A DNA stretch of 64,000 bases, taken from contig CAVTTR010000011.1 in assembly GCA_963737745.1 (NCBI GenBank), positions 95,633 to 159,632 on the forward strand, given 5' to 3'. Positions within the stretch are counted from its first letter, which is position 1, and the number at the start of each line of letters is the position of its first letter. The notes beneath the pieces were generated by a model that was given only the letters and a program-made list of their open reading frames with translations, had not been told where the DNA came from and made no database searches. A program made the translations under genes and the position numbers. Below, in pieces: positions 8,439-17,091 of this stretch. This stretch comes from Bog-473 sp963737745 (GTDB lineage: Bacteria; Actinomycetota; Acidimicrobiia; Acidimicrobiales; RAAP-2).

Positions 8439-9686
8439 TCACGTCCGATCCGGGACGCGCATCCAGACCAGGGGCTGGCCGTCTTGGACCCGCTCTCCGG
8501 CCGCGGCCAGCCACCCGATGACCTGGCCGCCGAAGGGGGTGCGCACCTCGGTCACCCCGACCCGGCCGACGACATCACCGACGGCCACGACCGAGATGGC
8601 GTCGGTGTCGGCATCCGGTCCGCCCTCGGTGCCCGGGAGAAGGCCGGTGCCCGGGGCGCGCAGGGATTCCTCGGGAATGAAGATCCCGCTACCGGGGCTG
8701 ACCACCACCCGCTCGGAGGTATAGAGGTGCTCGCCCTGGTGCAGGGCGGGCTCGGCCCGCCACGTGCCCGCTTCGGCAATCTGGTCCATCAGGGTGTCGA
8801 GATCGGCCGGCTTGGTGACGGCCAGCGATTGGATCTCGGGCAGGCTGCGCTTGGCCAGGCCGCTCAGCACGCCTCCCGGTCCGAGCTCAATGAGCGACGT
8901 GAGTCCGAGGGCGGCGAAGGTCTCCAGGGTTTGGCGCCACCGCACCGGACTGCAGAGTTGCGCCGAGAGAAGACCGGGCCAGTCGGCGGGGTCGTCGTGG
9001 ACCCGGGCATCGACGTTGGCCACGACCCGCACCTCGGGCGTGCGGAAGGTGACCTGGGCCAGCGCCTCTCGCAGTGTCGCCCGAGCCCCCTGCATGAGCG
9101 GCGTGTGGAAGGCACCCGAGACCGGGATGGGCATGACCCGCTTGGCCCCGAGCTCCTTGGCCAGCCGGCCCGCCAACGCGACCGCTTCGGCCGTGCCGGC
9201 GATCACGACCTGGCCCGGGGCGTTGTAGTTGGCCACCCAGACGTCACCCTCCGCCCTTTGGCAGGCCGCCTCGGCGTCATCGTCGGAGATTCCAAGGAGG
9301 GCGGCCATGGTCCCCGGCGCTTCGTCACCCGCTTGCGCCATGGCATTGCCGCGAGCGACAACGAGTTGGATGCCGTCTTCGAAGGTGAGCGCTCCACTGG
9401 CCACGAGGGCGGTGTACTCGCCCAGGCTATGGCCGGCACAGGCGGCGGGGGAGAGGCCCAGGCGCTCGACGGCGTCGAGGACGACCAGGCTGAGCACGGT
9501 GGTGGCCAGCTGGGCGTTCTCAGTCCGGGTCAGCTCTTCGATCGGCGCCTCCAACAGCAGGTATGAGAGGTCACGCCCGGCCGCTTCGGAGGCCTCCCCG
9601 ACGAATTCCCACGAAGGGTGATCGACCCAGGGCTCGCCCATGCCAGAGCGCTGCGAACCCTGTCCTGGAAAGGTGAAAACCAACAC
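8439..9686 (-). CDS. fabD: Malonyl-CoA:ACP transacylase with a C-terminal biotinyl-like tail
   Basis: 415 residues from GTG 9686, where the protein opens with LVFTFPGQGSQ; earlier starts add 29 unconserved residues. The transacylase core (1 to about 310) has the nucleophile in GHSLGEY (Ser87) and His194 in GAFHTPLM. Residues about 327-410 resemble a biotin/lipoyl attachment domain: a VVSPGSGIF opening strand, then VAVGDVVGRVG, TPFGGQVIGWLAAAGERV and DGQPLVWMRV. The biotinylation loop (EAMKM) is absent. FabD is usually about 310 residues, so the tail is an addition. First gene of the fab operon. Confidence 0.92.
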   Translation of the reverse strand: MLVFTFPGQGSQRSGMGEPWVDHPSWEFVGEASEAAGRDLSYLLLEAPIEELTRTENAQLATTVLSLVVLDAVERLGLSPAACAGHSLGEYTALVASGALTFEDGIQLVVARGNAMAQAGDEAPGTMAALLGISDDDAEAACQRAEGDVWVANYNAPGQVVIAGTAEAVALAGRLAKELGAKRVMPIPVSGAFHTPLMQGARATLREALAQVTFRTPEVRVVANVDARVHDDPADWPGLLSAQLCSPVRWRQTLETFAALGLTSLIELGPGGVLSGLAKRSLPEIQSLAVTKPADLDTLMDQIAEAGTWRAEPALHQGEHLYTSERVVVSPGSGIFIPEESLRAPGTGLLPGTEGGPDADTDAISVVAVGDVVGRVGVTEVRTPFGGQVIGWLAAAGERVQDGQPLVWMRVPDRT

Positions 9687-9777
9687 TGCTACGACGTCTC
9701 CGTTCGTCGGGCGGCCTGCGGGCCACCTAGTGTGGCACGCCCGCGCCGGCTGCAGCCGCATTTGACGGGGCATCTTC

Positions 9778-9795
9778 CTACCACTGGTAGTACCA
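9778..9795. promoter_or_regulatory. Overlapping palindromes upstream of the fab operon
   Basis: CTACCA-C-TGGTAG (9778-9790) overlaps TGGTA-G-TACCA (9785-9795). The second fits the TNGTNNNACNA half-site pattern of FadR-subfamily GntR regulators. It lies about 92-109 bases upstream of the fabD start in a 205-base gap between fabD and the EAL-GAF gene. A role as operator for fatty-acid synthesis genes is inference; no clear -10 was fixed. Confidence 0.45.
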
Positions 9796-9891
9796 AAGAG
9801 GCGAATCGCCGACCCTCAGGGCTGTGGCTTGGCCGCCTCCCGCGAATTTCCGGTACGACCGATGGCGTACCGAGGAGGCAAAACGCAGTAT

Positions 9892-11589
9892 CTAGGTGAG
9901 TCCGATCCGGGCCAGGGCGACGCCGGTGAGCACGCAGAGCAGCTCGAGCGCCTGGACGGCCTCCGGCTCGATGATTCCCGCATCGGGGCCTGCCAGAACC
10001 AAGAGGCCTGATGGCACGCCCCGGTCTCGAACGGCGGCCACGAACACGGTGCCGAATCCCTGGTCGCGCAGCAACCCCATGGGCCCGAAGGTACGGCTGA
10101 TGACCGGGCCGGCGCTGTAGCTGGAGGCGACATGCGAGACCAGTCCCGCCAACTGCTCGAGCTCGGACGCCGTGAGACTGGCGATTTCATCGGCACGAGC
10201 CCCGGTCGATCCCTGCTGCACCAGGCTTCCTTTGACACGCGTCCACAGGACCGCCGATTGCAGTCGGGCCACGGCGACGCTGGCCGTGGCGACCGTGACC
10301 GCCAGCTCTTCGAGCGACAGGCACTCGGCGATGCGAGGTGCGTGCCAACCGAAGTCGACCAGCGGTGACCCACGCGACGAGCTCAACCCGGTGCGTTCGA
10401 AGGCGGCTTCGAGGACGGTGACGGCGGCTCGCACGGCGTCGGCCTGGTGGCTGTCGATCGCCGCCGGCACGTCCACGTTCAAGACCCCGACCACTCGTCG
10501 TTGGACGATCAGCGGCACCGCGAATTCGGCCACGATGCTGGGGACGGCTTCCCGGTAGCGGGGGTCAGCGGAGACATCTTGGACCAAGATGGCCTCTCCG
10601 GCCGCAAAGGCCGATCCCGTCAGGCCGACGCCCGCTTCGATGCCGTCGAGGATCTGCCATTGGCCGCGGCCCGAAAGAAAGCGGAGTATTCCGGCTCGTT
10701 CCACGTAGACACTCGGCAAGAACTCGAAGTTCTCGCTGAGGTAGGCGGTGACTTCGTCGGCGGCGTCGCTGGGGTCGAGCGTCTTCTCCACCCGGTCGGC
10801 CAGTGATCCGACACCGGTCGCCGCAGTCTCGAGCCCCTCGGCGCGGGGGGCTCCGGCGGCGCGCCAGCGCCGCGGCTGGGGCCAGCCATCCCCGGGCCGC
10901 GCCAGAAGATAGCCCTGCACCAAATCGATGCCGATGGCACGCAAGGCATTGAGCTCTTCGCTCGTCTCGACGCCCTCGGCCAGCGAGGTGATGCCGCCTT
11001 GCCGGGCGAATCCGACCAGACCGCGTAGGACGGCCAATTTGTTCGGATCGCGATGGGCCTTATGGACCAGGCTCCGATCGATCTTGATGAATTGGGGATG
11101 CAGTTGCAGGACGTGCGACATGCTCGAGTAGCCCGCTCCCACGTCGTCGATGGCGAGCATCGTCGAGGCCGCCGACCACATCTGGAGCCGGCGCCGTAGC
11201 TCCTGGTAATCGGAGACCGGCTCATGCTCGGTGATTTCGAGCACCCGCGGGGGAAGCGAATGCAAAATGTCGTCGACCCGTGGGTCGAGCAGGGTGCGAG
11301 CCGAGAGGTTCACGAAGAGGCGGACGTCTCCCGGAGGCGCTCCGCGCTCGCGTACCGCCTCCAGACAGGCCAATTCGAGCTCGGTGCGGACGCCGAGGTA
11401 GGAGGCATGCTCCAACCATTGGTCCGGGCCGCTGCTGCAGGGGATCGACGTCCGCATCAGCATCTCGAAACCGAGGATGGAGCCGTCCGCCAGTCTGACG
11501 ATGGGCTGGGCGGCCATCTCGATGGCTCCGGGCTGCAGGAGCTCTTCGACCAATCGGGTGAGCGAATCTCCTCCAGCAGGAGCAGCCAC
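9892..11589 (-). CDS. EAL-GAF cyclic-di-GMP phosphodiesterase candidate
   Basis: About 565 residues from GTG 11589; the frame is open back to 12003 but the extra part looks non-coding, so the start is uncertain. The EAL domain comes first: GFEMLMR (ExLxR form), 'FVNLSAR', 'LEITEHE', IDDVGAGYSS, 'FIKIDRSL', 'LAEGVET' and 'VQGYLL' keep the metal and catalytic residues, so hydrolysis of cyclic-di-GMP is plausible. A GAF domain follows (around 'ILVQDVSADPRYREAV'), then a second, weaker GAF-like segment to the C-terminus. A sensor placed after the EAL domain is unusual. It is divergent from the GGDEF-EAL gene. Confidence 0.82.
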   Translation of the reverse strand: MAAPAGGDSLTRLVEELLQPGAIEMAAQPIVRLADGSILGFEMLMRTSIPCSSGPDQWLEHASYLGVRTELELACLEAVRERGAPPGDVRLFVNLSARTLLDPRVDDILHSLPPRVLEITEHEPVSDYQELRRRLQMWSAASTMLAIDDVGAGYSSMSHVLQLHPQFIKIDRSLVHKAHRDPNKLAVLRGLVGFARQGGITSLAEGVETSEELNALRAIGIDLVQGYLLARPGDGWPQPRRWRAAGAPRAEGLETAATGVGSLADRVEKTLDPSDAADEVTAYLSENFEFLPSVYVERAGILRFLSGRGQWQILDGIEAGVGLTGSAFAAGEAILVQDVSADPRYREAVPSIVAEFAVPLIVQRRVVGVLNVDVPAAIDSHQADAVRAAVTVLEAAFERTGLSSSRGSPLVDFGWHAPRIAECLSLEELAVTVATASVAVARLQSAVLWTRVKGSLVQQGSTGARADEIASLTASELEQLAGLVSHVASSYSAGPVISRTFGPMGLLRDQGFGTVFVAAVRDRGVPSGLLVLAGPDAGIIEPEAVQALELLCVLTGVALARIGLT

Positions 11590-11935
11590 CTCGGCGCGCT
11601 GCGCCGCACTGCCCCAGCCCAGCGCGTTCCACCTGTGAACGAAGAGCCATGGTTGCCTTTGGTTGGATGAGTGATGCCTCACTACGGCGCGAATCTGGAT
11701 TCTGCTTTCTCGAAGTGGTAGCGGAGTTGCGTCGCGGTTGCGTCGAGGTTGCACGCGTGCTCGAGCCGAATTGTGATTCTGTTGGGCCGGCACAGAGCAT
11801 TCATTGTCAGCAGCTCGTGATAATCGGGCCCATGAACTCGGGCGGACGACCAACAAGCGGACCACCAACGAATGGGTGAGGCCTTCGTGGAATCTGTTGC
11901 TCGCACCGAGCATCCGGAGCCGCCCGAGCGCGTAG
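11590..11935. other. Intergenic region between the two cyclic-di-GMP genes
   Basis: About 346 bases, less GC-rich than the flanks, separating divergent genes. Open frames cross it but their translations are Arg/Ser-rich and unconserved. A GATAAT sequence at 11819-11824 could be a -10 box for the GGDEF-EAL gene, without a convincing -35. No RNA gene or repeat was recognised. Confidence 0.5.
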
Positions 11936-13493
11936 ATGAGGGTGCACTCGGGTCGGCGTGTGCAGTTGCTCTGGATCGGTTGTGGCGTCTCCCTGTCGCT
12001 CATCGGTGTCGCCGCCTCGGCCTACAGCTTCTCGGCGGGCGCGTCGGGTGTGATCCCTGTCCTCTTGGTCGGCATCATCGTGAGCTTGCTATTCGGGGGG
12101 GTGACGTACCGGCTCGGCACGGGCACGGCACGGTGGAGGTTGTTGATCAACCGACGCAACGACGAACTCCATTTCCAGGCCCTGCATGACTCCCTCACCG
12201 GCCTGCCGAATCGCGCCCTGATCATGGACCGCATCGACCAGTTGTTGGCCCGGAATCGCCGCAGCGGAACCGTGGGTGCTGCGCTCTACATCGACATCGA
12301 TGACTTCAAGATCGTCAACGACTCCCTGGGTCACGAAACGGGTGACCGTCTGTTGGTGGCGATCGCGGCTCGGCTGGCGAGCACCCTACGAGGAGCGGAC
12401 ACCATCGGACGTATGGGTGGCGACGAGTTCGTGGTGCTCATCGACGGCAGTGACCCCATGGTCGCTCCCGAGCTCGTGGCCGAACGCCTCCTGGACGTGA
12501 TGCAAGAGCCCTTCGAACTCGAGGGCTCGTTGACGTCCCTCCATGCCAACACCAGCATCGGGATCGCCGTGGGCGATCGTGCCACCGGCGGCGAACTGCT
12601 GCGTGACGCGGACATCGCCCTCTATAAGGCCAAGGCGGAAGGGAAGAATCGATTCGAGTTCTTCCACCCGAAGATGCAGTCGGAGATCGGACGCCGCCTT
12701 CGCTTGGAATTCGATCTCCGCTCCGCGCTCACCGGCGATCAATTCCACCTCGTCTACCTGCCCATCTACAACCTTGACGACCTCGCCGGTGGTCGGGGTC
12801 GAAGCCCTGCTGCGTTGGCAACATCCGGCCGAAGGCGTGCTGGGGCCCGAGGAGTTCATCCCGATTCTCGAGCAGACCGGGCAGATCCGTGAGGTCGGTG
12901 TCTGGGTATTGCACGAGGCTTGTCGCCAGATGTCGCTCTGGCACTCTCGGGGGGACACCCTGAACCTGTCGGTCAACATCTCCGCCCGACAGCTCGACGA
13001 CGATCGGATAGTCGAGCACATTCGACATGCCCTCCATTCGAGCGGGCTCCATCCCAATTCCTTGATTGTCGAGGTGACCGAAGGTGCCCTCATGCGTGAC
13101 GGAACTGCGACCGCCCGTCGCATGCGGGCCATTAAGGACATGGGCGTGAGCATCGCCGTCGACGACTTCGGTACCGGCTACGCCTCCTTGGCCTATCTCC
13201 AGCAGTTTCCCATCGACTGCATCAAGATCGACAAGTCGTTCACGAGCGCCATCGCCGCTTCGCCCGAATCACTCACCCTTATCCGGACGCTGGTCCAGCT
13301 CGGAAAGGATCTCGGTCTCAGAACCCTGGCCGAGGGCGTGGAGACCGTGGGCGAAATGGATCTCCTGCGGGCCGACCAGGTCAACGAGGCCCAGGGCTTC
13401 TTGTTTGCCCGACCACTCGACGCGGAGATGTTCGAAAGCCAGCTGTTGGCGCCGATTCGCCACTCGGGCACGGGTCCGACGCAGGCCAGCTGA
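11936..13493 (+). CDS. GGDEF-EAL membrane protein, frameshifted
   Basis: Two transmembrane helices (about 11-31 and 39-59) precede a GGDEF domain with an intact RMGGDEFVVL active site and the RGAD inhibitory site five residues upstream, so diguanylate cyclase activity with product inhibition is plausible. An EAL domain follows with VEALLRWQHP, VDDFGTGYAS, 'CIKIDKSF' and 'LAEGVET', also complete. The frame changes at about 12781-12790, just before VVGVEAL; both sides are conserved, so an indel error is likely. ATG 11936 has no clear ribosome site. Together with the EAL-GAF gene it would control cyclic-di-GMP. Confidence 0.85.
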
Positions 13494-13601
13494 GCCCGCA
13501 GCCCGATTACCGGGCAGGTCATTGCTCGCGCGTCTACCGTGTGCAGGCGAATTGTTGCACAGCTCAGCCAACGCAATATTTCTGGCGAAAGGCATCTGCG
13601 T

Positions 13602-14376
13602 ATGACGATGACGCCCGCACACGAGGTCTACCGAGAGATCATGACCCTCGAACCGCCGGAGTCCCTCACACCCGAGGAAGAGGTCCGGCACAACTACCTC
13701 TTCGGCGAACTCTGGACAGCGGCCAGGCCTCGGGCGGCGCGAGCGCCGGTGGGTGACGCTCGTCTGCGTCGGTTTTGACACCGACCAACAGGCGATGGAC
13801 GATCAGGTGTACGCCGCCCTCAACAGCGGCGACATGAACCTGAACGAAATGCTGGAGTTCATCCTTCACTTTGCTGTCTATTGCGGCTGGCCGAAAGGGT
13901 CGCGTCTGGAAGGTGTCGTCCGCGAACAATGGGCACGGGTCCAGCACGAACGTGGCGTGGAAGTGGCCGAGTGGCCGGACCTCGACAACGACAGCCTCGG
14001 GATGAACGACTGGGAGCAGCGACTGCAACGTGGCGAGCAGGAATTCCTGGACGTCAACCTGATCCACGCACCGGCCCGGAACACCCCGTACCAGCAGGCC
14101 GGGATCCTCAACTTCGTCTTCGGCCACGTCTGGCAACGTCCGGGGCTCAGCCGACGAGATCGCCGCTTCATTACCGTGCCTTGCGTCGGCGTGTCGGAGG
14201 CCCCCATGCCGATCATGTCCCACGTGGGATCGGCGCTTCATTCCGGGGACGTCACTCGCCTCGAGATGGACGAGTTGATCGCGCAATTCTCCGCCTATGC
14301 GGGGACACCCCGGGGGGATGTACTGAAGAAGGCAGTTGACGACGACCTTTTCGGAAAGATGCTCGCTCAGTCCTGA
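13602..14376 (+). CDS. Carboxymuconolactone decarboxylase family protein, frameshifted
   Basis: About 257 residues with two CMD-like halves. ATG 13602 has GAAAGG upstream at good spacing. The first half runs to 'HNYLFGELWT', then the frame shifts at about 13714-13723 and continues PGLGRRERRWVTLVCVGF, the expected CMD sequence. The second half repeats the pattern ('VFGHVWQRPGLSRRDRRFITV'). The helices contain 'FAVYCGWPKG' and 'FSAYAGTPRG', as in CMD proteins without the redox CxxC pair of AhpD. Substrate unknown. It is convergent with the GH12-like gene and overlaps its end by 10 bases. Confidence 0.75.
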
Positions 14377-15468
14377 GTCGTGCACGCTGCTTGCCGGAGT
14401 GAAACTCCCACGTCGAGACAGTACGAGGAAAGCTTGAGGGTGAAATACGTCGAACCTGCTTCGGTCAATGAGGCGTTCTGCGGCCCGTACTCCAGACCGA
14501 ACGGAATCGTGTCGAGCCAGTAATTCGAGCTGAAGTGGTCCCATCCGTAGTTCTTCTGGAGCAGGCTTCCGACGTCGGAAAGAGCTGCGCTGAGGTCCAC
14601 GCTGACTGTGCCCCTCCTCGCCCTGTCTCCCTTCCCCAACACCAGCCAGACCGTCCCGCCCCATGGCTCGGTTTGGCCACCTTGGAACACATTGCTCACA
14701 TACATCGACCAATCGTTGGTCCCCGCATGAAGCGATCCGTCAACCTTGAAGGGAACACTTGCCTGTCCCACTTGCTCTGCCGCTGGCAGCAGCGCCCTCG
14801 AGTCGTAATCCGTCCAAATCATCACCTCCAATGTCCCGTCCGTCTGACATGGGTCTTTTGTGTCGGAGTTGTTGAGCCACATGTCATACGCCAGGTCATA
14901 GGTGGTCTGCGGGGTCCAGGCCGAATAGGTGGTCGTGCCGATCAGGTCCGAGGGAATGGCACGGACCCTCATGGGAAGCTTGAGAGCGGCTGATTCTGGC
15001 GGAGACGTCGACGCCGAGCACTGGTTCATTCCGTACAGGACACTCGGGTAGCCGCGCACCCACGTGGTTGCGTTCGACGAGATGCACGAGGAAGCCACGC
15101 AGGGCGAAGCCTTCCGGATAATTGCCCGCCACCGTCAGGCTCCCCGTGGAATTCACGGTCATGCTGACGGATCCGGCGCTCGACGGGCTGTCGCCCAGGT
15201 TCCAGTTGTCGGCATTGAGCTGGGCCGAACCGATATTCGGACCGGAAGCGTCGCAGCCGCGCCTGTTGGCCGGTCCGCTGTTGCAGGTCGGCGTCCATTT
15301 CCAGTTCCCAGGGCTTGTGACGCCGGCAGGCACAAGCGACACGGAACGGATTGAGGCGGGGGGGGAATGACCACAGGCACACAGCACCGACGCCAGAACG
15401 GTGCATGCCAGGGCGATGCCATAGCGCGGGCGTCGGCGGAAGACGTGCTCCTTACCCGCCTCGCTCAA
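14367..15468 (-). CDS. GH12-like secreted endoglucanase, frameshifted
   Basis: The N-terminus has a basic segment and hydrophobic helix ending in LCAC, a possible lipobox. After a shift at about 15100-15106 the family sequence continues: 'TTWVRGYPSVLYGMNQC', 'YDLAYDMWLNN', EVMIWTDYD (nucleophile Glu) and 'IPFGLEYG' (candidate acid/base Glu), the layout of glycoside hydrolase family 12, which cuts beta-1,4-glucans. The shift is consistent with one extra base at an AGGGC run. Last gene of the GT2-PilZ-peptidase-like operon, 45 bases after the preceding stop. A cellulase beside a cellulose-synthase-like GT2 matches known cellulose loci, where one edits the polymer. Confidence 0.75.
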
Positions 15469-15513
15469 AGGAAGGACCAGCGTGGGCCCGGCCCGCGGTT
15501 CATTGGAGAGATG

Positions 15514-16218
15514 TCAAAAGAAGTGGATGTACGGATGTCCGCCTCGCAGGACGATGCCCACCACCTTGCCCACGATTGACGAAGCGGGAACGGGACCCAG
15601 TGACCGCGAATCGCATGTATGGAGGCGATTGTCACCCATGAGGAAGTAGTCACCGGCCGGAATGGTCGTGGGCGCTATGGCCTTCGATCCCAATTGCCCG
15701 TCTTGTGCGTTGTACCAGCCGGGCTCCTTCAATCGGTTCCCGTCGATGTAAATCGCATCGCCGATCGACCAGATGGTTTGGCCAGGCAGTCCGATCACCC
15801 GGAGCACCAGGTTCTGGGCGTTGCCTCCTCGAGCACCGCACACTCGGGCTGTGGAGCGAAACACCACGATGCTCCCTTTGCCTATGGAGCCCACGGCGAA
15901 GCTCGGTTTCATCGATTCGATCCGGTCACCGATCTGAAGGGTGGGCGCCATGGCGGCCGAGCGCACCGTGTAGGGCTCGACAAAGCCGCTCCGAAGAATG
16001 AGCGCCACCGCGGTCACCACCACGAGAACGATGATCCACCCCGCCAGCACCCGACGACGATGACGCCGGTTGAGGCGATCGGGCCGTGCGGGCGGGACGG
16101 GACCGGATCGCTGTGCGTCGAGCTCGAGGCCTCGCAGCCGATAATCGAAGTCTCGCTTGCGGCGGCGTGTCGTTGTTGGCGCCGCCGGCGCCGCCGGCGG
16201 CGGCTCGCCCACCAACAC
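15514..16218 (-). CDS. Signal peptidase I homologue lacking catalytic Ser and Lys
   Basis: 234 residues: Pro/Arg-rich cytoplasmic N-terminus, one transmembrane helix (about 57-77), then an S26 fold. The box B motif reads VRSAAMAPTLQIGD; the residue before Met, normally the catalytic Ser, is Ala89. Box D reads LVLRVIGLPG; the position of the catalytic Lys is Leu139. Box E, MGDNRLHTCDSRSLGPV, is intact. Both dyad losses are clear in the DNA (GCC and CTC codons) and the frame is unbroken. It is probably a non-cleaving scaffold or binding protein. GTG 16218 lies 47 bases after the PilZ gene. Confidence 0.85.
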   Translation of the reverse strand: MLVGEPPPAAPAAPTTTRRRKRDFDYRLRGLELDAQRSGPVPPARPDRLNRRHRRRVLAGWIIVLVVVTAVALILRSGFVEPYTVRSAAMAPTLQIGDRIESMKPSFAVGSIGKGSIVVFRSTARVCGARGGNAQNLVLRVIGLPGQTIWSIGDAIYIDGNRLKEPGWYNAQDGQLGSKAIAPTTIPAGDYFLMGDNRLHTCDSRSLGPVPASSIVGKVVGIVLRGGHPYIHFF

Positions 16219-16265
16219 CGAGCCGTTTGTACGTCTCGGAAGAGGGATCGATGGTCATCGCCTCA

Positions 16266-17087
16266 TCACGACTCCTTCGCTCCGGCGGTCTCCAGCAGAT
16301 GCCCGATCCGATCGACCTGCTTTTTGCTCAGCTTTCCGAAAGCCACACCGACGTGGGATCCAACCTGTGATTCCTTGTGCCAGACGATCGTGCCGCTGAC
16401 GTTGAGACGCAGCTGGTCCCGCGGCCCGTCTTGCTCGAGAACAAAAGGAGGCTCAATCGTTTCGCCGACCATGAACGCACGGTTTGAATCGATGAAGACC
16501 CAATGTGCCCCACCCGGACTGAAGTCCACGATGTCGGCAGACACGATGTCGCTCCCATGGCGGATTTGTGCCACCCCTCCCACCGGAACCCGAGCATGTC
16601 GGCGCCGCTCGCTCGCTTCGGTTTGCGCCAGCTCAAGAGACACGGACGCCGATCTGCGATCCCGCATCCGACGCACCATTGCAAACGGTCCCCGGCGCTC
16701 GAGCACGGCTGGGCTTCCGTCCGAGGCCCGCCGGGAGAAGACCGGCTCGAGGGACCAGGCATATACCTCTGCTCGGGAAAGATTGGACCAGTTGGCGGGC
16801 ATGCGCCTGATAAGAGGACGCGTGAGTCCGCTGACCTCGGTGTCTAAAGGCAGGGTCGTTCCCCACCCCGAGGCGATCGCTGAAGCGTGCTCTGTCGTCA
16901 CTGGAGACGCGCCCGGATCGTAGGGCAGGTCGAACAGACCTATGTCGTCCTGCCAGTCACGACAACCGGCCGTGATGGCGTGCGAAACGTCGGGCCACCG
17001 GATACGCGCCAAAAGGTACGGGTTGGTGCTGTCGCCGAGGACGTAGTACTTCAGCTCTGGCGTCATGGCTTCCTTTTCGGTGTCCAT
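16266..17087 (-). CDS. PilZ domain protein
   Basis: 273 residues from ATG 17087, four bases after the GT2 stop; a longer frame would overlap GT2. Residues about 158-272 form a PilZ domain with the two cyclic-di-GMP motifs, RRHAR (Arg162-Arg166, RxxxR) and DFSPGG (Asp188-Gly193, DxSxxG). The N-terminal 155 residues resemble nothing I recognise and have no membrane segment. It is soluble and directly behind the processive glycosyltransferase, which lacks its own PilZ domain, so it may supply cyclic-di-GMP control in trans. Confidence 0.85.
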   Translation of the reverse strand: MDTEKEAMTPELKYYVLGDSTNPYLLARIRWPDVSHAITAGCRDWQDDIGLFDLPYDPGASPVTTEHASAIASGWGTTLPLDTEVSGLTRPLIRRMPANWSNLSRAEVYAWSLEPVFSRRASDGSPAVLERRGPFAMVRRMRDRRSASVSLELAQTEASERRRHARVPVGGVAQIRHGSDIVSADIVDFSPGGAHWVFIDSNRAFMVGETIEPPFVLEQDGPRDQLRLNVSGTIVWHKESQVGSHVGVAFGKLSKKQVDRIGHLLETAGAKES

Positions 17088-17091
17088 GCCG

